From assembly GCA_024405255.1 (NCBI GenBank), contig JAKSOY010000185.1, positions 1-8,987 of the forward strand: 8,987 bases of DNA, written 5' to 3'. This document shows, piece by piece, positions 1 to 5,433 of this stretch (position 1 is the stretch's first letter; every line of letters begins with the position of its first letter). The DNA is from Kiritimatiellia bacterium. GTDB taxonomy: Bacteria > Verrucomicrobiota > Kiritimatiellia > RFP12 > UBA1067. The notes below the pieces were generated by a model that was not told the origin of the DNA, did no database searches, and saw nothing but the letters and a program-made list of their open reading frames with translations. Position numbers and translations under genes: made by a program.

Positions 1-15
1 CGTGGAGAACAGGTT

Positions 16-24
16 TGCTATAAT
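16..24 (+). promoter_or_regulatory. Extended -10 promoter element for the ATPase gene
   Basis: The stretch TGCTATAAT combines a perfect TATAAT box (19-24) with the upstream TGn extension. It lies about 30 bases before the ATG at 55, a normal distance for a short leader. A -35 box would fall at or before the window edge, so it cannot be judged. The same nine bases recur at 2721-2729. Confidence 0.6.
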
Positions 25-40
25 CTGTTCCGCCTTGAAA

Positions 41-47
41 AGGGAGA
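41..47 (+). promoter_or_regulatory. Ribosome-binding site of the ATPase gene
   Basis: AGGGAGA lies seven bases before the ATG at 55. This supports that ATG as the start and places it ahead of any later in-frame candidate. Confidence 0.65.
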
Positions 48-54
48 ATACACA

Positions 55-1470
55 ATGTTTCTTGGTCGAGAAAAAGAATTGGAGTCGTTACGGCGATTGT
101 TGGAGAAGCCGACGGCTTCGCTTGTTGCCTGCCGTGGACGTCGGCGGATTGGCAAGTCGACGTTGTTCAAAGAGTTCGCGCAACGCGAACACCTCGGTTT
201 TATTTCAATTGAAGGATTGGGACCGCGGAAGGGGCAGGGCAATGCCGACCAATTGCGCAACTTCGGAGAATGCCTTGCGCGACAGACGAAAGGGAAATTG
301 AAAATTCCGCAAACATGGCCCGAGGCATTCCATCTGCTTTCCACACGCATCCCGAAGCGGGGGTGGCAACTCGTCCTTCTGGATGAAATTTCGTGGATGG
401 GGAGGCACGAACCCGATTTCCCCGGTTACCTTAAAAACGGGTGGGACGACGAACTCAAACATCACGACAATCTCATTCTGGTCATCTGCGGATCCGTCTC
501 TTCCTGGGTACGCAAAAATCTTCTGGATTCGGCGACATTCGGGGGGAGGTTTTCACGGGACATTGTTTTGCGGGAATTGCCGCTCTCGGTCTGCGCAGAA
601 TTCTGGGGCGAGAAACGGCGTGACCTTTTAAATCGCGAGATTCTCGATGTTCTGTCGGTGACGGGTGGGGTTCCGCGGTATTTGGAAGAGGTCGATCCTT
701 CTTTGTCTGCGGCAGAAAACATACGTCTCATGTGCTTCACGCCTGACGGACCGCTTTTCAAGGACTTTTCGGCGATGTTCGGCGAGGTCTTCGGCGAAAC
801 GGTACGTGTCAAGGGCGATGTGCTGCGCATTCTTGCCGACGGTCCGCTGTCGCTCGATCAAATTGCCAAGGCGCTTGGTGTTGGGCGCGGTGGAAGTCTG
901 GGGGCGAGCCTTGACGAGTTGGCGGAAGCGGGTTTCATTGCGCAGGACGAGGTGCTGAATCCTCGGACATGGAAGAAATCGCGGCTTGTTCGCTATCGTC
1001 TCTGCGACAACTATGCCCGCTTCTACTTGAAGTATATTGAGCCACATCTCGACGACATCAAGAACGGACGCTATGAGTTCGAGTCTTTGGCGGAACTTCC
1101 AGGCTGGCAGACCATCATGGGATTTCAATTTGAAAACCTGGTTCTCAATCGCGTAATGGACTTTAAGGATGCCCTGCATTTGACGGGGGCGACCATTCGA
1201 AGTGCGGCACCTTATCGGGTGGAGGGTGAAAACGGTGTGCAAGTTGATTTGCTCTTGCAGACGGACGAGGTGATGTACGTTGTCGAGATCAAGCGGCGTA
1301 AGGAGATACGTCCTTCAATCATTGAGGAGGTGCGCGCGAAGATCGCCAAGATCAGGCGGCCGAAACGTATCTCTGTTCGGAAGGGGCTTGTCTATGCAGG
1401 AGAATTGTCGCCCTCGGTCAGGCGTACAGGTTATTTTGACGCCTTGATCGACATTGGCACGATGATCTGA
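55..1470 (+). CDS. P-loop ATPase of the archaeal-ATPase/DUF234 type with nuclease-like C-terminus
   Basis: This 471-residue protein starts with FLGREKELE, typical of AAA-like ATPases of this family. Walker A is GRRRIGKS at residues 28-35 and Walker B is LVLLDE at 106-111. A sensor-like strand (ILVICGS, 141-147) follows. Residues about 250-300 look like a winged-helix domain (GPLSLDQIAKALGV). The C-terminal part carries E360, D398 and E411-x-K413 (VVEIKRR), which fits the PD-(D/E)xK nuclease-like core usually annotated as DUF234. Family members are poorly characterised; they are abundant in archaea and anaerobic bacteria and their substrate is unknown. All core motifs look intact. The gene has its own promoter and is followed by the repeat-flanked toxin-antitoxin region, and its codons look less GC-rich than those of the downstream operon. 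These points suggest an accessory or transferred gene, but that is inference. Confidence 0.85.
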   Translation: MFLGREKELESLRRLLEKPTASLVACRGRRRIGKSTLFKEFAQREHLGFISIEGLGPRKGQGNADQLRNFGECLARQTKGKLKIPQTWPEAFHLLSTRIPKRGWQLVLLDEISWMGRHEPDFPGYLKNGWDDELKHHDNLILVICGSVSSWVRKNLLDSATFGGRFSRDIVLRELPLSVCAEFWGEKRRDLLNREILDVLSVTGGVPRYLEEVDPSLSAAENIRLMCFTPDGPLFKDFSAMFGEVFGETVRVKGDVLRILADGPLSLDQIAKALGVGRGGSLGASLDELAEAGFIAQDEVLNPRTWKKSRLVRYRLCDNYARFYLKYIEPHLDDIKNGRYEFESLAELPGWQTIMGFQFENLVLNRVMDFKDALHLTGATIRSAAPYRVEGENGVQVDLLLQTDEVMYVVEIKRRKEIRPSIIEEVRAKIAKIRRPKRISVRKGLVYAGELSPSVRRTGYFDALIDIGTMI

Positions 1471-1487
1471 GTGAGAAATCCGCTCAG
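1467..1487 (+). terminator. Weak hairpin over the ATPase stop codon (possible terminator)
   Basis: CTGAGTG (1467-1473) can pair with CGCTCAG (1481-1487) across a 7-base loop, with one G-U pair. GGGGCCCC-like sequence follows but no T tract, so it is not a classic intrinsic terminator. The repeat hairpin a few dozen bases further on may contribute more to ending transcription. Confidence 0.25.
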
Positions 1488-1523
1488 GGGCCCCGAAGCG
1501 GTGTGATCCTCCACCCACACAAC

Positions 1524-1606
1524 CTCCGCGTCCTCCGCGTGAGGAAGATGCCTCACGCAGAGAACGCCGAGAGCGCAGAAGCATTCCGGACGCGGTCCGT
1601 GCGGGG
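1524..1606 (+). repeat. 83-bp hairpin-forming direct repeat, copy 1
   Basis: This segment aligns without gaps to 2341-2423 with about nine mismatches in 83 positions by eye (about 89%). The first 27 bases are identical. It folds on itself: 1524-1544 is complementary to 1551-1571 (18 of 21 positions) around the loop AAGATG. On the left, CCCCGAAG (1491-1498) also matches CCCCGAAG at 2320-2327, with an indel between that and the core. The copy lies between the convergent ends of the ATPase gene and the toxin gene, where its hairpin could act as a bidirectional transcript end. Translations through it give low-complexity peptides such as HAENAESAE. I take these as artefacts of a dispersed non-coding repeat. 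Confidence 0.8.
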
Positions 1607-1615
1607 GGGGGGCGG

Positions 1616-1942
1616 TCAATGCCAATTGGTGTCGTCAAGGGTGACGAGCATGCGACCATGCCGAATCGACAGGATGTGGCATTCGCTGTCGACGATTTCA
1701 TAGACGATACGGTAGGGACTGACGATCAGCTGGTGAAGACGCTCGGGGTTGGACGGTACGGTATGGTAGCATTCGACGGGAATGGTTGGATGCGAGAGGG
1801 GAAAGTTACCGAGTCCGTCGGCGGCTTCTCGCAGTTTCATTTCCCAGCGAATACCGTCATCCGGGTAGAGCGCGGTTGCAATGCCGAGGACGATTTCCTC
1901 AAGAAGCGATGCGGCATGCGGAGACCATTTTACGGGAATCAT
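1616..1942 (-). CDS. ParE/RelE-superfamily toxin
   Basis: This 108-residue protein has the small alpha/beta build of the ParE/RelE superfamily. It begins VKWSPHAASLLEEI, a typical N-terminal strand and helix. The central strand pair reads LIVSPYRIVYEI, and near the C-terminus is ILSIRHGRMLV, the family's last strand with its conserved RHGR. RelE members cut mRNA in the ribosome and ParE members inhibit gyrase; the sequence alone does not decide which applies, though the RHGR ending is more ParE-like. Its ATG overlaps the antitoxin stop as ATGA (1939-1942), so translation is probably coupled. AAGGG lies about seven bases upstream of the ATG. The gene ends a few bases from a run of ten G on the plus strand (1603-1612). 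There is no truncation and the length is normal. Confidence 0.85.
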   Translation of the reverse strand: MIPVKWSPHAASLLEEIVLGIATALYPDDGIRWEMKLREAADGLGNFPLSHPTIPVECYHTVPSNPERLHQLIVSPYRIVYEIVDSECHILSIRHGRMLVTLDDTNWH

Positions 1943-2244
1943 ACGGAGGCCCTTGCAGGTTTCATGGACAAGAGCTTCTCGTGAAGCCGATCGAATACCT
2001 CATTGTTGGGAATGCCTTTACCCTCCGCGAATTGGCGGCGGGAGATTTCGATGTCCGATTCAAGCTCGGCAATTTCGTCGCGCCGCGTGATAGGCGCGCT
2101 GATGGCAAACGGCACGCGCCGCTCGCGGACCGTGGTCACCATGAACACGTTGATGAGCGATGACGCGGAGAGTCCGACATCGTCGCAGAAGGCCGAGAAG
2201 TCGCGCTTGATGTTTTCATCGACGGAGATTGTCATGCTTGCCAT
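1939..2244 (-). CDS. RelB/DinJ-family antitoxin
   Basis: This 101-residue protein opens with MTISVDENIKRDFSAFCDDV and continues GLSASSLINVFMVTTV, the ribbon-helix-helix DNA-binding segment of RelB/DinJ antitoxins. The C-terminal half (about 50-101, rich in E, R and K) would be the region that wraps the toxin. I chose the ATG at 2244 because GAGGT (2254-2258 on the minus strand) lies nine bases upstream. A second ATG at 2235 would start directly at MTISVDEN and remains possible. It precedes the toxin gene with a 4-base overlap, the standard order for this module type. RHH antitoxins usually bind palindromes over their own promoter, and such a palindrome lies at 2276-2288. Confidence 0.87.
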   Translation of the reverse strand: MASMTISVDENIKRDFSAFCDDVGLSASSLINVFMVTTVRERRVPFAISAPITRRDEIAELESDIEISRRQFAEGKGIPNNEVFDRLHEKLLSMKPARASV

Positions 2245-2275
2245 GGTGAATGTACCTCATTTCGCTTGTGGATGC

Positions 2276-2288
2276 CGTATAGTATACG
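2276..2288. promoter_or_regulatory. Palindromic operator candidate of the toxin-antitoxin pair
   Basis: CGTATA-G-TATACG is a perfect 6+1+6 inverted repeat covering the -10 box of the minus-strand promoter, about 32 bases before the antitoxin ATG. Antitoxins of the ribbon-helix-helix class repress their own operon by binding such sites, so autoregulation is the natural reading. No binding evidence is available. Confidence 0.55.
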
Positions 2289-2309
2289 ATAAAAATGGTT
2301 GGAATGCAA
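2281..2309 (-). promoter_or_regulatory. Sigma-70-type promoter of the toxin-antitoxin operon
   Basis: On the minus strand TTGCAT (2309-2304) and TATACT (2286-2281) are separated by exactly 17 bases. Both are close to consensus, and transcription would begin near 2274, about 30 bases before the antitoxin ATG. The -35 box lies one base away from the GGGGACAG palindrome at 2311. Confidence 0.65.
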
Positions 2310-2310
2310 T

Positions 2311-2323
2311 GGGGACAGACCCC
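2311..2323. repeat. GGGGACAG palindrome, left copy
   Basis: GGGGACAGACCCC is a near-perfect 13-base inverted repeat with one mismatched pair. A perfect version is at 2451-2463, and the two bracket repeat copy 2. Short GGGG(A/T)C...CCCC palindromes are widespread in bacterial intergenic regions, in some cases as REP-type elements. That link is from memory and not testable here. Confidence 0.55.
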
Positions 2324-2340
2324 GAAGGCCACTCCGCGTT

Positions 2341-2423
2341 CTCCGCGTCCTCCGCGTGAGGAAGATGTCGCACGCGGAGAATGCCGAGAGCGCAGAGGCT
2401 TTTCAGACGCGGTCCGTGTGGGG
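2341..2423 (+). repeat. 83-bp hairpin-forming direct repeat, copy 2
   Basis: This is the second copy of the element at 1524-1606, in the same orientation. Its self-complementarity is longer than in copy 1. Positions 2332-2358 pair with 2371-2397 at 22 of 27 positions, or 24 counting G-U pairs, around a 12-base loop. It lies upstream of the toxin-antitoxin promoter, so the pair of genes is bracketed by the two copies. Confidence 0.8.
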
Positions 2424-2450
2424 CGCCGACCGGTGGGTATACAATCGCGC

Positions 2451-2463
2451 GGGGACAGTCCCC
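2451..2463. repeat. GGGGACAG palindrome, right copy
   Basis: GGGGACAGTCCCC is a perfect 6+1+6 inverted repeat. With the copy at 2311-2323 it delimits a 153-base segment containing the 83-bp repeat, which may be one compound repeat element. Confidence 0.6.
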
Positions 2464-2606
2464 AGGGATGAAGATTTCGGTGTGGAATGGTTCCGCGCCG
2501 TAATCTTCGCGTTGTCGGGCGTGAGAAAGTTTGATGGGGTGGTGGGAATGAAATTGCCCGTTACATCTCTGGGGTTTCAGGAAACTGGTAGCGTGAATAT
2601 GGTTTT

Positions 2607-2683
2607 CGCCAAAACGCCGAACGGAAATGCGCCAAAACGCCGAACGGAAATACGCCAAAACGCCGAACGGAAATGCGCCAAAA
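2607..2683 (+). repeat. 23-bp tandem repeat, 3.3 copies
   Basis: Units run 2607-2629, 2630-2652 and 2653-2675, followed by eight bases of a fourth at 2676-2683. Each unit begins CGCCAAAACGCCGAACGG and ends AAAT plus one base. The only difference among full units is the last base (G, A, G). There are no spacers, so this is not a CRISPR. The array ends about 40 bases upstream of the -10 box of the HydG-like gene, where an activator or repressor could bind. That role is inference. Confidence 0.85.
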
Positions 2684-2720
2684 GAATTTCATACCTTGAA
2701 TGCCCATATTCGCTGATTTG

Positions 2721-2729
2721 TGCTATAAT
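2721..2729 (+). promoter_or_regulatory. Extended -10 promoter of the five-gene operon
   Basis: TGCTATAAT carries a perfect TATAAT (2724-2729) with the TGn extension and is identical to the element at 16-24. No good -35 box is found at the 17-base distance (TGCCCA at 2701-2706), which fits an extended -10 promoter. The ATG at 2762 follows 32 bases after the -10 box, with GAGAAGG (2743-2749) as the likely ribosome-binding site. Confidence 0.65.
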
Positions 2730-2761
2730 ACCCTCCTCTGTAGAGAAGGTAGAAACAAAAG

Positions 2762-4297
2762 ATGGCAACAATCAACGGTATTCGTCATTTCAAGGACGAA
2801 CAAGATTATCGAGAACACTTTATCATTCCGTCGGAGATCAACAAATATCTTCCTGGCGGAAAGCACTTTATTGACGAGGATCTGATCAATCGGACGCTTG
2901 CGGAAGCGGATGCGACCCCCGTGGACCCTGTGCGCATTCGCGAGATCATCGCGAAGAGCGAATCCACCTGTTCGACGCTTGAGATCGAGGAGACGGCTGC
3001 GCTGATGCGCGTGACGGATCCGGACCTTTTCGAGGAGATGCGTGCGGCGGCCGAGCGCATCAAGAAGAAAGTCTACGACAACCGCATCGTCTTCTTTGCG
3101 CCGCTCTATGTGGCGAATCCGTGTGTGAACGGGTGCAAATATTGTGGTTTCCGCGAGGGCAACGCGCAGCAGAAGCGGCGTATCCTCACGATGGACGAGG
3201 TTCGTGAGGAGATCAATGTGCTGGCCGGACGCATCGGCCACAAGCGTCTGATCGCCGTCTATGGCGAGCACCCGAAGACCTCGACCGAGTACATCGCGAA
3301 CACCATCCAGACGATCTACAACACGCCCTGCAAGGCGCCGAAGACGGGGGCGAAGGTCGGTATCCGCCGCGTGAACGTGAATGCCGCGCCGTTGCCGATC
3401 GACGACCTGCGCGTGCTGCGCGAGGTGGGCATCGGCACGTTCCAGGTGTTCCAGGAGACGTACAACCGCAAGCTGTACGAAGAGATGCATCCGGCGTGGA
3501 GCGTGAAGGGCAACTACGACTGGCGCACGACGTGCTTCCACCGCTGCATGGAAGCGGGTGTGGACGACGTCGGGCTGGGCGTTCTGTACGGCCTGTGCGA
3601 TTGGCGTTTCGAGTCGCTGGCGACGATCCTCCATGCGCGCGATCTCGAACGCTGGTTCAACATCGGTCCGCATACGCTGTCCTTCCCGCGCCTCGAACCG
3701 GCGAGCGGCACGCGTGTGCCGGAGGAGAGTCCGTGGCTGATCGACGACGAGACGTTCCGTCGCATCCTCGTGATCATGCGTCTGTCGATTCCGTACACGG
3801 GCATGATCGTGACGGCGCGCGAGAGCGCCGAGAGCCGCAACCGGGCGCTCGGCTGCGGCATGACGCAGCTCGACTGCTCGTCGAACATCGCGATCAAGGG
3901 CTACAGCGACTTCGCGAACGAGGCGCAGCAGGAGAAGGACCGTCAGCAGTTCATGCTCAGCGACAACCGTTCGATCGAAGAGATGGTGAACTATCTCGCG
4001 CAGCACGACACGATCACGTCGTTCTGCACGGCGGGCTATCGCTGCGGCCGTACGGGCGGGTGCATCATGGATGCGCTCAAGACCGGGCGCGAAGGCAAGT
4101 TCTGCAAGATCAACGCCGTGCTCACGTTCCGTGAATGGCTGGACGACTTTGCAAAGGATCCCGCCACGATCGCGGCGGGCGAAGCTCTCATTCAAAAGGA
4201 ACTCGAAGGCATCAAGGCCTGGGTTCCGAAATTCTATCCCTCCGTGCTCAAGCAGTACGAGGCAACCTGCCGCGGCGAACGCGACCTCTTCTTCTAA
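2762..4297 (+). CDS. HydG-like radical-SAM protein with altered auxiliary-cluster motif
   Basis: This 511-residue protein resembles HydG, the tyrosine lyase that makes CO, cyanide and an Fe(CO)2CN synthon for the [FeFe]-hydrogenase H-cluster. The radical-SAM motif CX3CX2C is C121, C125, C128 (NPCVNGCKYC). HydG-typical blocks follow: IRRVNVN (201-207), GIGTFQVFQETY (223-234), GVDDVGLGVLYGL (266-278), GPHTLS (302-307), VPYTGMI-like IPYTGMIV (343-350). The protein ends in GERDLFF, like HydG. ThiH is much shorter. In known HydG a C-terminal CX2CX22C holds the second iron-sulfur cluster; here it reads FCTAGYRCGRTGGC...FC. C422 and C448 keep their spacing, but residue 425 is Gly (GGC at 4034-4036), and C428 and C434 are extra. 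It is the first gene of the operon and its stop overlaps the next start (TAATG). No HydE, HydF or hydrogenase is nearby, so I withhold a gene symbol. HydG proper or a divergent relative are both possible. Confidence 0.8.
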   Translation: MATINGIRHFKDEQDYREHFIIPSEINKYLPGGKHFIDEDLINRTLAEADATPVDPVRIREIIAKSESTCSTLEIEETAALMRVTDPDLFEEMRAAAERIKKKVYDNRIVFFAPLYVANPCVNGCKYCGFREGNAQQKRRILTMDEVREEINVLAGRIGHKRLIAVYGEHPKTSTEYIANTIQTIYNTPCKAPKTGAKVGIRRVNVNAAPLPIDDLRVLREVGIGTFQVFQETYNRKLYEEMHPAWSVKGNYDWRTTCFHRCMEAGVDDVGLGVLYGLCDWRFESLATILHARDLERWFNIGPHTLSFPRLEPASGTRVPEESPWLIDDETFRRILVIMRLSIPYTGMIVTARESAESRNRALGCGMTQLDCSSNIAIKGYSDFANEAQQEKDRQQFMLSDNRSIEEMVNYLAQHDTITSFCTAGYRCGRTGGCIMDALKTGREGKFCKINAVLTFREWLDDFAKDPATIAAGEALIQKELEGIKAWVPKFYPSVLKQYEATCRGERDLFF

Positions 4298-5433
4298 TGC
4301 CGACACCTACGTGCTATACCTTCGAACTCGACGGCGAGCAGCAGGACAAGTTCCTCGCGATGCTCGCGGTCGGGAACTACCGTCCGAAGCAGGTGCCCTA
4401 TTCCCTGGCGGCGGTCGAAGGCGATGGCTTCAACTGTGCGCTCTACCAGAAGGAAAAGCACGGACGGCGTAAGCTCTGCGTGCAGGGTTCGAAGGCGCAG
4501 GACTTCGTGGAGTTCTTCCTCGAGCCGAACGGCGTGGTGCCGGTGACGATGGGCGGCGGATGCGAGGCGTCCGTGCGGGCGACGGGTTCGGTGGTGGCGG
4601 TCTCCGGCGGAGGACCCGTGGAGTCGGCGAAGGGGGCGCATGGCGGCAGCGACGAATCGGGCAAGGGCGACTATTTCGGTCCGCTGGTGGTTGCGTGCTG
4701 CTATGTGGACGACGACCTGGCGGAGAAGCTGCGGACGCTGCGCGTGGAGTGGTTCGATGCGAACAACGTCAAGCATGTGGACGAAGGCGGCGCGCGCGAC
4801 TGCAAGCTCATCACGAACAACGGGGTGCTGCTGCGCATGGGTTCGATGATCCGTACGCTGCTGGGACCTTCCCGCTATGCGGTGGTGAAGATCGGTCCGG
4901 CCGCCTACAACCGGCTCTACGCGAAGATCAAGAACATCAACCGTCTGCTCGCGTGGGCGCATGGCACGTGCATCGAGGAGCTGCTGGAAAAGCAGCCGGC
5001 GTGTCCGCGCGTGGTGGTGGACCAGTTCGCGCCGACGGAGACGGTGATCAAGCGGTCGCTTAAAGAACGCGGCAAGAAGATTGTGGTGGAACAGCGGCAC
5101 AAGGCCGAAAGCTATTCGATCGCGGTGGCGGCGGCCTCGGTGCTGGCGCGTGAGACGTTCCTGCGCGCGCTGTGCGACATGGCGGCGGAAGTCGATCCGC
5201 ACGCGACGGCGCCGTTGGGCGTGGTGCCGCTGGGGTCGAGCGACCCGCGCGTGCGCGCACTCGCCGAGCAGATGGTGAAGGCGCAGGGACCCGTGTGGCT
5301 GATGAACCACTGCAAAGCGCATTTTCAAACGACGGACAAAGTTTTGACCGCCTGTGGTCAGAGCCGTCAGGACCTCCCGCCGGAAGGTCAGGTGACCTCC
5401 GCGGTTAAAAACGGAGAATACGGACATGGTTGA
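4297..5433 (+). CDS. rnhC: Ribonuclease HIII
   Basis: This 378-residue enzyme should cut the RNA strand of RNA-DNA hybrids in the cytoplasm. Residues 1 to about 85 match the N-terminal TBP-like substrate-binding domain that separates RNase HIII from HII. The catalytic domain opens with GSDESGKGDYFGPLVVA (117-133), where D119 and E120 are metal ligands. VVVDQFAP gives D242, and ESYSIAVAAASVLAR (271-285) follows; E271 may be the fourth acidic residue. HFQTTDKV is the usual C-terminal signature. About 30 further residues (QSRQDLPPEGQV onward) go beyond the family's normal end and read through hairpin-rich DNA. I chose the ATG at 4297 because it overlaps the HydG-like stop as TAATG and begins the conserved N-domain. 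There is no clear ribosome-binding site, so translation is probably coupled. The stop overlaps the ExbB start by 8 bases. Confidence 0.93.
   Translation: MPTPTCYTFELDGEQQDKFLAMLAVGNYRPKQVPYSLAAVEGDGFNCALYQKEKHGRRKLCVQGSKAQDFVEFFLEPNGVVPVTMGGGCEASVRATGSVVAVSGGGPVESAKGAHGGSDESGKGDYFGPLVVACCYVDDDLAEKLRTLRVEWFDANNVKHVDEGGARDCKLITNNGVLLRMGSMIRTLLGPSRYAVVKIGPAAYNRLYAKIKNINRLLAWAHGTCIEELLEKQPACPRVVVDQFAPTETVIKRSLKERGKKIVVEQRHKAESYSIAVAAASVLARETFLRALCDMAAEVDPHATAPLGVVPLGSSDPRVRALAEQMVKAQGPVWLMNHCKAHFQTTDKVLTACGQSRQDLPPEGQVTSAVKNGEYGHG
5345..5398 (+). promoter_or_regulatory. Cluster of inverted GGTCA repeats before the exbB-like gene
   Basis: TGACC (5345-5349) and GGTCA (5356-5360) form a small stem-loop. 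AGGTCA-GG-TGACCT (5385-5398) is a perfect palindrome. GACCT (5371-5375) could alternatively pair with AGGTC (5385-5389). The cluster sits where RNase HIII conservation ends and just upstream of the ribosome-binding site CGGAGAA (5412-5418) for the next gene. It looks like former intergenic DNA that happens to stay open in frame. A role as operator or RNA structure is inference. Confidence 0.35.

Larger units (their letters stand above)
2245..2761. other. Gene-free interval between the antitoxin and HydG-like genes
   Basis: This divergent intergenic stretch of about 517 bases holds, from left to right: the toxin-antitoxin leader, operator and promoter; a GGGGACAG-type palindrome; copy 2 of the 83-bp repeat; a second GGGGACAG palindrome; about 140 bases (2464-2606) in which I recognise nothing; the 23-bp tandem repeat; and the promoter and ribosome-binding site of the HydG-like gene. 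Open frames through it (for example 2299-2874 plus and 2257-2658 minus) consist of translated repeats and are not convincing genes. Confidence 0.7.

Noticed and set aside
628..1242. 204-residue open frame on the minus strand
   Set aside because: It lies opposite the ATPase gene, whose motifs run through the whole plus-strand frame.
2607..2683. CRISPR array
   Set aside because: The units are directly adjacent with no spacers, and no cas gene is present.
2299..2874. 191-residue plus-strand frame and its minus-strand counterpart at 2257-2658
   Set aside because: Both translate the 83-bp repeat (AENAESAE-like peptides) and the 23-bp tandem array. The plus frame also runs into the HydG-like gene in another phase.
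4297..4299. Longer rnhC start at 4135
   Set aside because: The extra 54 residues would lie inside the HydG-like gene in another frame and look like its shadow. The TAATG overlap gives a natural start.
2723..4306. 527-residue open frame on the minus strand
   Set aside because: It lies entirely opposite the HydG-like gene and is an R/H/L-rich translation typical of the antisense of GC-rich coding DNA. It shows no recognisable motif.
5344..5372. Internal promoter before the exbB-like gene
   Set aside because: TTGACC is a fair -35 box, but the matching -10 position reads TCAGGA, which is not credible.
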